DNA of 64,000 nt, taken from contig VTFK01000006.1 of NCBI GenBank assembly GCA_009617715.1, positions 2,232,001 through 2,296,000 on the forward strand. The letters are read 5' to 3'. This document shows, piece after piece, positions 22,301-33,989 of this stretch. The position numbers and the translations under genes were made by a program. Source of the DNA: Plectrocnemia conspersa (lineage: Eukaryota; Arthropoda; Insecta; Trichoptera; Polycentropodidae). The notes below the pieces were generated by a model, which saw nothing but the letters and a program-made list of their open reading frames with translations, did no database searches and was not told where the DNA came from. The number at the start of each line of letters is the position of its first letter. The stretch's first letter is position 1.

Positions 22301-23155
22301 CTTTGTAAGTAAATCAAATCTAAATAATAATAAAAAAAATTGTTTTATTCTGCAATATTTTTACTTTTTTTTACTCTTATTTTACTTATAAATAGTGAAG
22401 AAAAAATATTTAATAAACGCCATCTGCCGCCATCTTTGGAAATTAAAAATAAAATATTTAGAAAGATGGCGTTAGTAACAAGTTTTCAATGCATAGAAAA
22501 GATTTTAATTTGAATTTGATTTAAATTTATTATTTATTAAATGTATTAAGGATCTCGCTATCGCTGCAACGTTTGCCTAAAAATATATACTAAATATTTC
22601 TTTTCTATACATAACTATTTATATAGCAGTCAAATGCAGACAATGTCATTTGATTGTAAGATTTTTTATGCCATATTTCTTGTGATTATTAAAATAATGC
22701 ATCTTGCGGCTGTTTTTTCTGCTCAACTCATTAATCAGTGGGAGCTACTTGCTTCATATCCCAACTTTTAAGTTGACTATTCTTATCCAACATCAAATAT
22801 TTCATTCAATTTATATTAACAAGAAAAAACTGCTATCCACAATTATTTATGTACACAAGGGTAAAATCTTACCGGAAGACTTACTTGGGTATGACCAATT
22901 CTGGTATACATTTGTGAACGTGTAAATTTGGTATTCAATTTAAAAAAATCAATTTAGAATATATCTATATTTATAAAATAATGATTCGCAACTGACAAAT
23001 TAAGTTTTATGCACATTTTAGAAGCTCTTTTAAACTGGAGACTCATTATTGTCAAATACTGTTCTTCTTAAAAAAATCTAAATACAGATAATATGATAGA
23101 ACAGAGCACATATAATTTGATACCAACATGTTTGGTACTTGTTAAAAACATAGGC
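22301..23155. other. AT-rich DNA with a 60-base fold-back
   Basis: AACGCCATCT at about 22418 and AGATGGCGTT at about 22463 are exact inverted copies around a short A/T loop, a small palindrome that includes CCGCCATCTTTGG. The 73-codon frame at 22704-22925 resembles nothing that I know. Confidence 0.4.
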
Positions 23156-23163
23156 TCCACACT

Positions 23164-23832
23164 CAGAAACCAATGGCTATGAATATTTTTTCTGCGTTTG
23201 CCCCTAACGGCTACGAAAGCGGCCAATAACTTTTTGCTACATATATGCGTTTTAAAATGTAAACTAGTTAGGTGTGAGCGAGCGGGCGTTGATCAGAATA
23301 TTTAAACATTTATGTTAACTGTCGAGAGACCGAAATATTTATAATCGAGCGTAAAAGGAGCCCATGCTATGCCTTTTCGTCATTGTTTATGCACGTACAC
23401 AAACGCATTTCCTACTCAGACCCGATGACGTCAAGCAAGCGCGGCTTCTAAAACTCTCAAAAAAAAACATAATATATTTTTTTACATATTTTCTTTACAA
23501 ATAATAATATTTAAAAATAAATGGTAAAAACTATTTTAAATAAACATATAACATAAAAAAATGCTTAGCAATCTGGGCATTTTATTACTTTATGCTTCAG
23601 CTTTGTGACAAACAAAATACGATGCACGCGTAATTTTATTACCAAAACAAAAGTTACACGTAGGTTTTCATCCAATATTACGAGAACTACTGGGTGAAAA
23701 GTTATTCATGTGGTGTTCACTGTTCTGATCAACGCTTCGATTTAAAATGTATTTATGTAAAGAAACGTTGTTGGCCGCTTTTGTAGCCGTTAGGGCCAAA
23801 CGCAGCGGAGAGTTCATAACCATTGGTTTCTG
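23164..23832. mobile_element. MITE with about 67-base terminal inverted repeats
   Basis: Left arm CAGAAACCAATGGCTATGAA ... CCTAACGGCTACGAAAGC and, inverted, the right arm CAGAAACCAATGGTTATGAA ... CCTAACGGCTACAAAAGC (minus strand from 23832). The arms are about 67 bases and nearly identical. No transposase lies inside. The flanks (TCCACACT, TGGGTGAC) do not give a clean target duplication. Inside lie two outward-facing sequences (about 23270-23300 and 23718-23748) related to the fold-back at 26802. It sits just upstream of the PACS promoter island. Confidence 0.8.
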
Positions 23833-23934
23833 TGGGTGACGCCGACTTTCTTAACAAGTACAAATTCTTTTTTTAATACTCATATATTTAAGTTTGACGA
23901 TTCAATTTTAAAATATCAGTTTAGAATAAATGTA

Positions 23935-24430
23935 TATTTATAAAATAATGTGCGTGAGCGTTCGCGTGCGCGCTCCGACCGGCCGGTGCGCGTTCGCCGA
24001 GCTGTATCGATTTGACGGTGGGGCGTTCGCGAGCGCGCGTTCCGCTCGCGCCTCGCGGCTCTCCGCGGCAGCAGTCGGGCGCGGGCGACGGCGGCGCTCG
24101 CAGCTGTCGTGTGTTGCGGTCGGCGGGTGTCGTGTCAGTGTTTAGCGAAGGGCCGCGAAAGAACGCAGCCGGCGCGATGGCGGAGCAGCGGCGCGCGGGC
24201 CCGCTCAAGCCCGTCATGTCGATGAAGCTGTTCGCCGCTTGGGAGGTGGACCGTACGCCCGCCAACTGCGACCCCAGGTACGAAACGTCGCCCCTCACTC
24301 ACGCCCCTCGTACGGAAGAACGACGCCCCAAACGTCATCCCGTCAAACGCCAAAACAACCGACCGTCATCATCAACAACTAACGGCCGTCATCTGTCAAA
24401 AGATGCCTGTGCTCCGCCTCCGATGTAACG
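23935..24430 (+). promoter_or_regulatory. CpG-rich island around the PACS start
   Basis: The most GC- and CpG-rich stretch of the window, set sharply in AT-rich DNA. It covers the presumed 5' leader, the first coding exon and the first 150 bases of intron 1 of PACS. No TATA box is obvious, which fits a broad housekeeping promoter. Confidence 0.5.
24177..24277 (+). CDS. PACS: PACS (phosphofurin acidic cluster sorting protein), first coding exon
   Basis: PACS proteins link furin and other cargo with acidic clusters to adaptor complexes, and act at the trans-Golgi, endosomes and ER-mitochondria contacts. The exon reads MAEQRRAGPLKPVMSMKLFA and AWEVDRTPANCDP, ending in AG before the donor GTACGA (phase 2). 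The order KPVMSMKLFA, then A/S-W-E-V-D-R-T-P-x-N-C-x-P-R, is the start of the PACS furin-binding region, where the next exon should begin with LCSLTLTRL. The ATG at 24177 has a good context (G at -3, G at +4). The frame is open further upstream but without an ATG. Exon 2 was not found to the right, so the gene must continue past the window or through exons I missed. Confidence 0.8.
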
Positions 24431-26725
24431 AGCGTTGTTCAAATCTTGCTTTAGACCTAAATTTTTGAAAAATTTGCGCAACCATTTTATTTTTAACGAC
24501 ATAAATAGAGACGAATATCGTTACTATAGTTTCGGCCCGATAGTTTTAAATAGTTTTCATACTAATACAGTCCTATAAGAATAAAGCTCCAGTTCTCATA
24601 GAGATTTTTTAATTATTACCAAAAAATATATATGTGTATAAAATATGTTGACCGTTGGCGCAATTTCAAATATTTCCCCCTCGCTCATTTAAACAAAAAA
24701 ATTATACAAAAAAACAAAATTTATTTTTCAAATAGTCTTTATTCAAGTGTTTTACTGCCATTTTATAATAAAAATATACATGCACTTAGATAAACCTAAA
24801 AATAAATAAATCAAATAAAAAAACAATCTGCATTAATAGGTGAAAAATAAAAGACATTAATTAAAAACCTCATTAGAGAACCGAATAATTTCATTGAAAA
24901 CATTTTTACTTTATGAATTTAGAAGAAACTATGTTGTTGTTTTTTAATATAATAATATATTAAATATATTTGCTGTTGAAATTTCAACTTGGAAATTCTT
25001 ACTTTGTTTTAAATGTAACATTGTTCGATAATTCAATGGTAATTTTTGTGCAATCATATTTATTATATCTGCTGTATTTCATCCCATTTGGGAGTAATTT
25101 GCCATAATAATGAGCTTCATCAAGATTTCAAAATATTTGCTTCTTTATTAAACCAAATGGACTTGGAACTCGGAACTAATAATGCTAACGACATATGACA
25201 TGCATTAATGTTTTTGGGGTAGTTTAACATTTTGTGGTTCAATTTTATTATATCATCACAGTCCTTGTGGTCCAAGTTATTTTTAATCTAATTGAATTTA
25301 ACGTAATATTTAGGTACTATACGTTGGAATTAAATAGACGAACATCTTGTAAATGAGTAGTCATTGTATTGTCTCTGACTTCACTCTCTCTGAGTGCAAG
25401 CAAGTGTCTCTTTCTCTCTTTGTTTCCTTCCTTTATTAATATGTGACGAAGTTTGATGGATTACACGAGCAACAGTGCTTCTATTGTTCTTACATCGAAT
25501 GTCAAAATTACATTATCGGCTCATCGCATCGTTCACACATGATATCATAATTAAATCTTAATAAACAAACGTTCATTTAACTCGATTCCTGCGATTGACA
25601 AATAACCTCGCAGCCAAATAATTGCTTCTAATTCATATTTATTTATTTAGTATAAACAATACATACATATATTTTAAATCAGGTTCTAGATGTAACGACC
25701 CAAATCTTAATATCCCGAACAAATACAATTATAAGTTATCTATTACTTTACAATTTGTGATGCTTCTTGAGGCAAGATTGTTGCAGATTCTACTCTTATA
25801 TTAGTCAATTTATCGATTTAAGATGTTTTGCTTACGAATTTTTCATATATAATTTTATGAAACATGTTTGTTGCAAGATCATTTTAAAAGACAAAACATC
25901 AAAAATTGTGTATTTCTGTATAAGCATATATTTGTAATCAAAGAGTTACATGAATAAATAATTATTTATTATCACTCAACAAGTTTAATTCTTTGCTAAA
26001 ACAAAACTAATAAATCTGACAATCATTGACTATTCATTACACGTGCTGATAGTTAACTAATTAAATTGAAAAATGCGGTAGTAATTATTCGCTTCAAATG
26101 AATAGTTTATCCAAATTTAGAATGTCTTCGCTTAATTTAACCACAACGCTATTTTTTTTTTCACTATAAACGAGCAAATGTTCTCTATGAAATAAATTAT
26201 CATCTACAATTACATTCCAATATAAAAATATAGCTCTTTATCACCATTACTTAATTCATAGCTGTATATTCTCACGACTGCTCTTGTTTCAAAAACTATT
26301 TTATTAACAGAATTACACATATTCGCTTAAAACTCTCAGATCGAGAATAACAATGTTTTAAAATTGTATCTAATAATATTTTTAATATTAAAAATCCCGT
26401 ATTATACCAAATTAATATAAAGTATTAGGAAAATAATTCATTTATGTAATGTCGTTGGACTTAGAAGAGTACTTTGTTATGGCGGAGTACTAACAATATT
26501 TCGAAACAGAACACGTCGAATTAGAACTGTAACAAAACAGAACAAGTTAAAAAATATATTTATAATGAATTTTATATTGGCAACTAATTATTTAATAAGT
26601 AAATACAATAAATAGTCAGTAAATAATAAATTTTTGATCAATAAATAATTCAGCTTTTGATCAGTAGAATAAATTAAATGGTCCGTAAATATAGCTAAAT
26701 GATATAATACTATATATTGTCAAAT
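24278..26725 (+). other. PACS: presumed start of PACS intron 1, AT-rich
   Basis: Begins with the donor GTACGA. After the CpG island ends near 24430 the sequence is A/T-rich with no second exon and no mobile-element protein. A pyrimidine-rich tract lies at about 25385-25435. Confidence 0.4.
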
Positions 26726-26734
26726 AGCGAATTT

Positions 26735-27055
26735 TGGGTACTTTCCTGTTATCGGGTGTAAAATTTATTCTATAAAAATATTTATACGTGTTATTTATAT
26801 ACTGTTCTGACCAACGCTCACTCGCTGCCGCTCGTTCACACCTAATCTGTTTTAAAATTTAAACATGCTGGGTGCGAACGAGCGGTAGCGAGTGAGCGTT
26901 GGTCAGAACAGCAAACGCCCAATGAATAATTATCTGCAACGAATCTACTTAAAACGTATAATTTATAATTGTATATAAATAAATAAAACATATAAACAAA
27001 TAAATAAATATTTTTTTAGAAAAAAATTGCCCCTCGATAACAGGAAAATACCGAA
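26735..27055. mobile_element. palindromic MITE with nested fold-back core
   Basis: Outer arms GGTACTTTCCTGTTATCGGG (about 26737) and, inverted, CGATAACAGGAAAATACC (to about 27052). In the middle, 26802-26911 is an almost perfect hairpin: CTGTTCTGACCAACGCTCAC ... GTGAGCGTTGGTCAGAACAG, with matching CTCGCTNCCGCTCGTTC stems. The right half, after the hairpin, recurs at 33462-33660. No coding capacity. Confidence 0.7.
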
Positions 27056-27832
27056 TTTTGTTTTAAAAAATAGTTGTAGTACACATCAATTGTCATAATT
27101 AAGTTCATAATGTTTTAAATGTACCGAGTTTTTCAAAATTTGTTTTCTAAATAGAAACCCATGGGTATTTATTGGGGACAAATAATATAAATGAAAATTA
27201 CTAATGTAAATTATTCTCTTCTTGCCATTTTTATTTGTCTTATGTATTTTTATATTTTTAAGATAATAAGAATAATTTTTAGTTTCATATTGTTCTATTG
27301 TTGCAATATTTAAAATAAAAATAACACTTCAATAATTAATTAATTTCCTATAAGAAGCCCATGGGCTTCTATTTCGGGAGAACATGAGAACCTTAAAAAT
27401 GCAAAAACCAAATACAAGTCCATAAGCTTCTCAATGGAAAAACTTCGGATATTTAGCAATTATCAATAATTTAAAAATCACCTATTTATTGTAATTAACG
27501 TTCATCATATATTAAATGCCAATCATTTTATATTAAGTGCTGATCATTTTGTTTTAATTACTCATCGTTTTATTTAAATGTTGATTATCTATTTTAATAA
27601 CTAGTCACTTTTTATTTTTTAACTTATGATTTATGGAATTATATACTTATCAAATAATTAGGTGGCAATATAAAATTATATATAAATTTATTTTTTGTTC
27701 TCAATTGTCATTGTTCTGTTCTGTCACAATTCTGATTCGACACGTTCTGTTATAAAATGTTCTGTTTTTTCATATTCTGTTTATTCAGGACAGTGATAAT
27801 ATTAATCCTCTACAACTATTTTAATTAATCAC
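27056..27832. other. AT-rich non-coding DNA
   Basis: No gene, no repeat match. Short words such as GCCCATGGGCTTCTATT (about 27355) are palindromic but isolated. Confidence 0.45.
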
Positions 27833-27925
27833 GGAATAGCGTAGTCCGCTACGTCTCAGACTAGTAAGTCTGAGGTTGCGGATTCGAGCCCCGGCAGCGA
27901 CACTCGAATTTTTATTTATAAAAAA
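27833..27925 (+). mobile_element. tRNA-derived SINE (copy 2 of 3)
   Basis: GGAATAGCGTAGTCCGCTAC, then TCTGAGGTTGCGGATTCGAG and CCCCGGCAGCGAC, with an A/T-rich tail ending AAAAAAATACG. It shares AATAGCGTAGTCC with the copy at 52355 and GAGGTTGCGG-TTCGAGCCCCGGCA with the copy at 14835. The B box is imperfect (GGATTCGAGCC). Confidence 0.6.
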
Positions 27926-29225
27926 ATACGCTTAAAAACCGGCCCCAGCTGCAGTGTTATCTATTGCTTATAAATTATATTACACATCATAATTTATATT
28001 TATTTTGTGTAATATAATTCTAATTTTGATTATTAATTGAATATACTTGAAAAATTGAATATAAATAAATACATTTTATGTCGTATCAATAAGTTTAGTA
28101 AGAGTTACCGAGAGTTTAACTATAATACCTTAAAGTGATAGGTCAGTTGGGTTATTAGGCGAAACCTTGATAGGTCAAATAGTGAATCAACTGAATAACA
28201 ATTAATACTCTTTCGTGAACTCAATGAACTCGAGTTCTCACGTCCGAAATGGTTCATGACCGCTGGACCGCGAAAAAACGCATCCGAGTCCAACATAGTA
28301 TAGTAATCGCGGTTGCAAAATGGCGGTATCATTCATGATAACATTACCCGCTGTAAATTCATGTTAGGTAGGTGAGAGTAAGCGAGAGTTTTTTTTTTGT
28401 TATGGAGAAGCGACAGAACTTGAACTTTTAAACGTATTCGGGAAGAGCACATGGGTCAACAACAAAATAACACTGAGCCTAAAAAATAATAATCTTATCA
28501 GAACAACTGTTTTAGATATGTGCAAACTATTTTTAACCTTTAAAAGTCCAAAGGCACGTATGTCATGCCTAAAATGGTTTTACCATTGCAGTCCAATGGC
28601 ATCTATGTCTTGCCCAATATATTTGTCATTCTATGTCATTTTAAATGATTGGATGATAACAATTACAGTATATTATTTCAGATACATTTATCAATATATT
28701 ACAGTAAAAAGATTTAGTAATTCCTAACCATTTTACCTGGAATTGTCAAATTACTAAAATTCGTCGTAAAGTCTATTAATCCAGCGATGGATTTTAGAAT
28801 ACAATTTTTTGACCAGTCTGTGCCAACCGCTCTAAACATAGACCTGTGATTTGTTATCTATGGTTCTCAGTTTAAAATGTTTCGTTTTTATATTTACGTA
28901 CATATTTTCTTTAAATAAATTAAATTATTGTTTTTAATTCAACTCAATATTTAGACAATATATTTTGAGAGCATTAAATTCTAAATTGTTAAGTTGATGT
29001 TAAATCAATTGTCATATAATTATTATTTTGTGCCCTATCGTCGCTAGGATTAATTAGGCTGAATGTTTTATTTTAATCGAGAGTAGTCCTTCCGTTGTAC
29101 GATATTTTTTTTGCGATACATTGTTCATGCTGAAGGTTATCGTATATAATGGTAGATCCAACTTCAGTTTACGAACATTTAAAATAAAACACAAATTCAA
29201 AGATATCTTTGAATTTTTTTTATTA
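27926..29225. other. non-coding DNA, AT-rich with a less AT-rich patch at 28090-28400
   Basis: No exon recognised. The frames at 28120-28332 and 28518-28727 match no family that I know and lack splice or codon support. Confidence 0.4.
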
Positions 29226-29227
29226 AT

Positions 29228-29335
29228 TGAAATGCCGGCGCCACTGCGACAGCGACGGCACGATTTTATTGCTTTTAACGTGGATTTTTGATTTCTAAGA
29301 AGGGATAATTGTTTTTCACTCTCTTCTATTGCTCT
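29228..29335 (+). repeat. dispersed repeat with TTTTATTGCTTTTAACGTG core (copy 2 of 3)
   Basis: GCACGATTTTATTGCTTTTA, then CGTGGATTTTTGATTTCTAA, matches 14688-14810 and the inverse of 54120-54222. Confidence 0.55.
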
Positions 29336-29364
29336 AAATTCGGTTTAGATATCCATTTTCGAGT

Positions 29365-29765
29365 GTCTAACCCTGAGGGGTGTGACTTCGCAGCCAGTAA
29401 GACGCAGGTGGAAACTAGTGAGAATTTTGTTAGAGTATATTACATATTGCGATAGACTATGATAAGCGAGCAGTGGTGGAGAAGCTGGCGGAGGGATAAA
29501 GTCAGTCGAAGAACTTTAGAGTTCTGATTGGTGTGGCAGCGACAGTATAGCGGAGGTTGATCGTATGCCCGTGGTGCTCGTATGGTGGAGTTCCTCTCAG
29601 GATGTGAGCGTCCATGCCTGTATTTGGCCCACGGGCGGGCCGAATCTGCTCTTTGAGTGTGCCGGTATTTCGGCTTATGTATTTAAACATCTCCTGCAAA
29701 GCTTGCTGATCAATCACAATTATGCAGCGATCATTCAACCAATCGTTACAAAGAAATAAGTAAAT
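29365..29765. repeat. dispersed repeat shared with 62440-62760
   Basis: TGACTTCGCAGCCAG (about 29382), then GAGCAGTGGTGGAGAAGCTG (about 29467), and GCAGCGATCATTCAACCAAT (about 29723) all recur in order at 62457, 62535 and 62711. On the minus strand both copies can be read as NWLND-LCI-VI, and this copy has a 102-codon open frame (29810-29502). That hints at a former mobile-element protein. I do not recognise the family. Confidence 0.5.
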
Positions 29766-31331
29766 GCCTTTAGAAAATGAAATGAAAATGGAAGTGATTT
29801 TAATGTACATTCATAAATATATTTAGTGTTTATTATATCAAACTAAAAAAATACAATAAATTCCGTGCGTTTAAAAATATGTTGAGAACCATTGGTGTTG
29901 TGTAAATTACAATAGTGAACAATTAACTAAATACTATTTACAAGAATAGAGTGAAACATTTTTTCTTTTGTTGTTGCATTCTTATGTGGTTTTTTTCTGG
30001 TAGTGGTCCCAACATCTGGAACAGATACAGGGTTTACCCTAAATAATATGTAAAAAGCTTAATTTTTATGATTAAATAAATTAAACCGCAGTTGATTCAA
30101 TAAGAAAAAAGTTTTTGTCCGATAAAGGTTAAATTGTCTCTTATCAATCTTGTTTTTTAACACCATTGCGCAGTTATTATTTCATATTTTTTAATAGCGG
30201 TGTAGTTCTGTAAATAGCTGTGATTGCTACTTTTAAATGCGGTAAGATAAGATGAGCTATTTGTAAGACGCCATTCATCTTTTTGTAAAAAATAATTTCA
30301 TGTGTGCTTTGTATCGCTTTGTGACGAATTCATCCAAATTACGTACGGTACAATTTGCACTAAAATACTATGAAACATAGTTATTTAATTCTGATGATCT
30401 TATAAGATCTACGTGTGTTGTATAAATTAAACATTTTAAGAAAATTTATTGCGTTTGCTGTCATATCATACTAACATATGTGACAGAATTTATTGTATAT
30501 AAAAAATAATGAATCACTAACAGTGATCTCATACTAGATCGTTTAGATTCGGACAATATGATAATGTGAAACTTGGGCGCAAAGAACGATGCTCGGCTGT
30601 GAAATGACCATTTGTTATACGGATCTTTAGATTGAGACCCGAACGAAGCTTCCACTCTTAAATTGCCGCTCATTAGTCGAACAGATTGGATCAAACTCGA
30701 GAAAAATGCTAAAACGAAATAATTTCCGAGATGATAACAAACCATTAAATTAAACGCGACAGAGTCGAGAGAGCCTATCTCGTTACTACAGTAATGTAAC
30801 TATTTTGAATAGATGGTGTGTTTGCTTAGTGTCTGCCAAAGCACATGTGTTTCGATACTTGTTTCTGTCATCCGAAGCACTTAAACCGGAGTATACTCGT
30901 AAACCTTGTATTCAAGTGAGATATGTCAATATGTGTGAATTTGATGGGAATTAGATCGTATATTGTTTTTTTTTTTTGTTATTAACAGTATTGCACTTTA
31001 CAAAGAAACTGTATCGCAAATTTGTCATGATTAATAATACGGTCGTGACACACGTTCAACGTTTAAATGTTGGTTAGTGGAAATTTGGATTATTCGGAAT
31101 CCACTCTTATTTTGGAGAGAGTCCAGAAGAGTATGTACTCACGATGTATTTAAGAGAAGATGAAAAAACGAGAGTACAGTATTATTACTGACGTTTTATA
31201 TTGGCTACATTTTTCTTATTTATAAATTGTTTTAACTCTAAAATAATCGCAATTAAATATTCAATTCCTGAAGTAGTAAATAAAGAAAATCGATATCTCA
31301 CATGTCTGCCTTAAAAAAAGATAAGGAATCC
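29766..31331. other. non-coding DNA
   Basis: AT-rich throughout. The 94-codon minus frame at 30745-30461 has no known relatives. No repeat pair was seen. Confidence 0.4.
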
Positions 31332-31638
31332 TTTGTCTCTAGGGATTCCAATCCCGGGCCAAAATTTTGATCCCGGGATTTCGGTATTACAATTAGTCGA
31401 TCCCGGGATCCCGGGACCAGTCCCGGGATAATTTACATGTTATTTTATCGATAAAAATAATTTAAAATGAATTATACAATATATTTTTACATCTGTTTTT
31501 TATAACGTACAATGTATAAAGTACGTATAATTTTAGTATTGGACTTAAAATAGAAAATAATGTAATAAAAATAAAAAGGGAAGGTCTTATATATTTATTT
31601 GAGAAGAAAAAAATGAACTTTTGACAATGTATGTACAT

Positions 31639-32016
31639 ACCGTCTTTTTCCGAAAATAAGACATCCTCCGAAAATAAGCCCTAGCGTGATTTTCAGGAGT
31701 TTTTGGAATATAAGCCCTCCCCCGAAAATAAGCCCTAGTTAAAATAAAATGAACGCCAACATGTGGCGATTGAAATTCAGGATGGAATTCAGAATTTGAT
31801 TAGTTATCATTATGTTCCAAAAGAAAATGAAATGACTGTATTTGAATTATTTTGAAATAAATGTAAAATTCCTATATAAAAATAAATATTAATCGAAAAT
31901 ATATAAATTTACTTATTGTACGTGAAAAGTAAACCCTCCCCTGATAATAAGACCTAGCTCATATTTCGGACCAAAAAAGAAAGTAAGACAGTGTCTTATT
32001 TTCGGAAAAAGATGGT
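31639..32016. mobile_element. MITE nested in the hAT element, with its own 8-base target duplication
   Basis: Ends ACCGTCTTTTTCCGAAAATA (31639, continuing AGACA) and, inverted, ACCATCTTTTTCCGAAAATA (minus strand from 32016). Flanks are ATGTACAT at 31631-31638 and at 32017-32024. It is 378 bases with no coding capacity. The words CCGAAAATAAGCCCTAG and the like are repeated inside. Insertion into the hAT copy sets their order: hAT first, then this one. 8-base duplications occur in hAT, P and Merlin elements, so the superfamily stays open. Confidence 0.9.
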
Positions 32017-32049
32017 ATGTACATTCATAGACACAATTAATTGAAAACA

Positions 32050-32190
32050 TTATTTTGAATAAAACTCACGAAGTAACATCAAAGCATCAAGTGTTTTATC
32101 ATTTAGCCTTGATCTGATTTTGGTTCCTAAGCAGCCTGATGCTGAAAAAGCACGTTCAGACTCACAGCCTCAAAGATTCACAGATGACAC
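32050..32190 (-). pseudogene. hAT transposase C-terminal (dimerisation) fragment
   Basis: Minus strand from about 32155: ESERAFSASGCLGTKIRSRL then NDKTLDALMLLREFYSK and a stop at 32052-32050. The pattern S-E-R-A/V-F-S-x-x-G and the following R-x-R-L-x-x-x-x-x-x-L-x-x-L form the hAT dimerisation region. An in-frame stop lies five codons upstream, and nothing of the catalytic core remains. Confidence 0.8.
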
Positions 32191-32385
32191 GTGCAACTCG
32201 CGCAAGTTTGTACACGAAATATAACGATGTTGTCAATAATAATTCGATTGTGCTTGATAAATCAACCAATCCGAAAAAATCGGGATTATGTTTTATAATC
32301 CCGGGACTCATCGGGTATTGAAAATCGTTCGGGATCCCGGGATCCCGGGATTCGGGATCCCGGGATTGGAATCCCTATTTGTCTC

Positions 32386-32975
32386 TCTATCGATGTTTCT
32401 ATCGTATTTTCTGCTAGTAATATTGAGACTATATAAACAACACATTTAGAATAGTAGTAGAAAAATCTCATGCTTATTATATATATACCTTTAATAATAT
32501 AACTTTTTTGCCTATAGCAATTTAAAATATACGAGGAGAATAAAATAAATTCATGTTCTATTTTTTTTATATGACGTAATATATTTTTAAATGTGTAGCA
32601 CAAAATGTGGTAAGGATATTTCACGTTAGTTAAAAATTTACGGTAAAAAAATTAGTCTCACAAAGATTAGTTGAGTAAAATGGTAATTGATTTATAAGTG
32701 CAATTTCATATACATAGCTGCTAGACTGATGCTTTTCAATTTTAGCTAATGGTTAACAGCCAGTTCACAGATCTTCCCATTGGCAGTCAACTTATCATTC
32801 AAATAAACTATGAAATTGAGACATGATGAACAGTTTTACAGTGAATAGTTATATTTTCACTAGTAAAAATATAATTTTCACTAGCTAGACCATTTAAAAT
32901 GTATCAAACAATTGACTTAACTGGGAATGTATTATCTATAATATATACATATGTATTGTATTACTAGTGAAATTA
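32386..32975. other. AT-rich non-coding DNA
   Basis: No coding or repeat signal beyond short homopolymers. Confidence 0.45.
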
Positions 32976-32978
32976 TAT

Positions 32979-33181
32979 GCTGCTCCAAAAGGTCGTTAAA
33001 GCTTTATTCGACAGCTGCGAAACATCTATTTGCTGTTCAAACCCAAAACTAACCTCGAGCTTATGTAAGTTCTAAATGTAACTATAGGTTTAGTTCGTCT
33101 GTTTATGTTAAGTTTGGGTTTGAATAACAAATGGACGTTTCGCAACTATCAAATTGAATTTAAACGACAGTTAAGAGCAGC
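32979..33181. mobile_element. 203-base fold-back MITE
   Basis: The left arm (GCTGCTCCAAAAGGTCGTTA ... CAGCTGCGAAACATCTATTT ... TTCAAACCCAAA) and the inverted right arm (GCTGCTCTTAACTGTCGTTT ... GTTGCGAAACGTCCATTTG ... TTCAAACCCAAA) pair over about 75 bases with some mismatches around a 50-base loop. No coding capacity and no clear target duplication. Confidence 0.7.
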
Positions 33182-33985
33182 ATGTATTTTCAGGGTAGGC
33201 TAAAACTGGGCGATAGAACCGAAAAAAAACTTGCACGCTTAGCTTTATTGTAAATAGTAAAATATAGAGTAAAACGAAAAAGTATTTTTATTTAAAATCA
33301 CTTTTATTTCAAAATTAATAACTCATATTAATATTATATAATACACTGAAGTTCAAAACTTGTTATAGTTCTCTCATAAACAACTTATTTGGATTTTTCT
33401 AAGACTATTGATAAAAATCGATTAATTTGGATCTATGTATCAAAACGTTATTTCAATACATAAGTGCGTTTTAAAATTTAAACAGTTTAGGTTTGAATAG
33501 TGAATACCCCATGAATAACTCTGCAACGAATATACCTAAAAATGTAATTTATTGTTGTATATAAATAAATATAAACAGATGAATAAATATTTTTTTATAA
33601 TAAATTCCCCCCTCCCCCCACCATTTCCCGATAAAATGAAAGTACCAAAGCAACCATTTTTGTTAGCTTGTGTAAATATTGTACGTAAAGCTTGATTAAT
33701 TATAATTCTATAATTAGTATTTATATTTTCGGGATCAAATTATGGCTGCATTTCGATGGACTAATAAATTCATAATTAAAATATTCCACAGGAATAATTA
33801 TTCTTTCCATAGAATCAGGATTAATTGCGGCTTTGACTATTTCTGCGTAGACTGTTATGATTTGGAAGTATTTCTTCTACTGTAGAAGAAACATTTTCTA
33901 GAATTTTATTGTTCTAATTTGTGATGGGTTGCTCATTGTCGTATCTTCTATTTTTTTGCTGCTGTATTCCTTGCGTTGTTACTCT
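33182..33985. other. non-coding DNA with half a MITE at 33462-33660
   Basis: 33462-33660 matches the right half of the MITE at 26735-27055 (AAATTTAAACAG, CTGCAACGAAT, AATAAATATTTTTTTA, then a C-rich tract and CCCGATAAAATGAAAGTACC). The remainder is AT-rich and featureless. Confidence 0.5.
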
Positions 33986-33989
33986 GGCC

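Larger units (their letters stand above)
31340..32377. mobile_element. non-autonomous hAT element with 8-base target duplication
   Basis: Terminal repeats TAGGGATTCCAATCCCGGG (31340) and its exact inverse at the right end (to 32377). Both are flanked by TTTGTCTC (31332-31339 and 32378-32385), the 8-base duplication that hAT transposons leave. Next to both ends are arrays of GATCCCGGGATCCCGGGA. Total 1,038 bases, of which 378 belong to a later insertion (31639-32016). It keeps only a scrap of transposase (32155-32050). Confidence 0.9.

Noticed and set aside
24012..24176. N-terminal extension of PACS in the same frame
   Set aside because: The frame is open but has no ATG before 24177. It lies in CpG-rich leader DNA where long open frames arise by chance.
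23921..24353. Antisense and alternative frames of 71-125 codons in the CpG island
   Set aside because: GC-rich DNA has few stops. The peptides are Arg/Ala-rich shadows of the PACS exon region.
27833..27905. A functional tRNA gene
   Set aside because: The B-box-like part is there but no acceptor stem or anticodon arm can be formed, and two degenerate copies exist.
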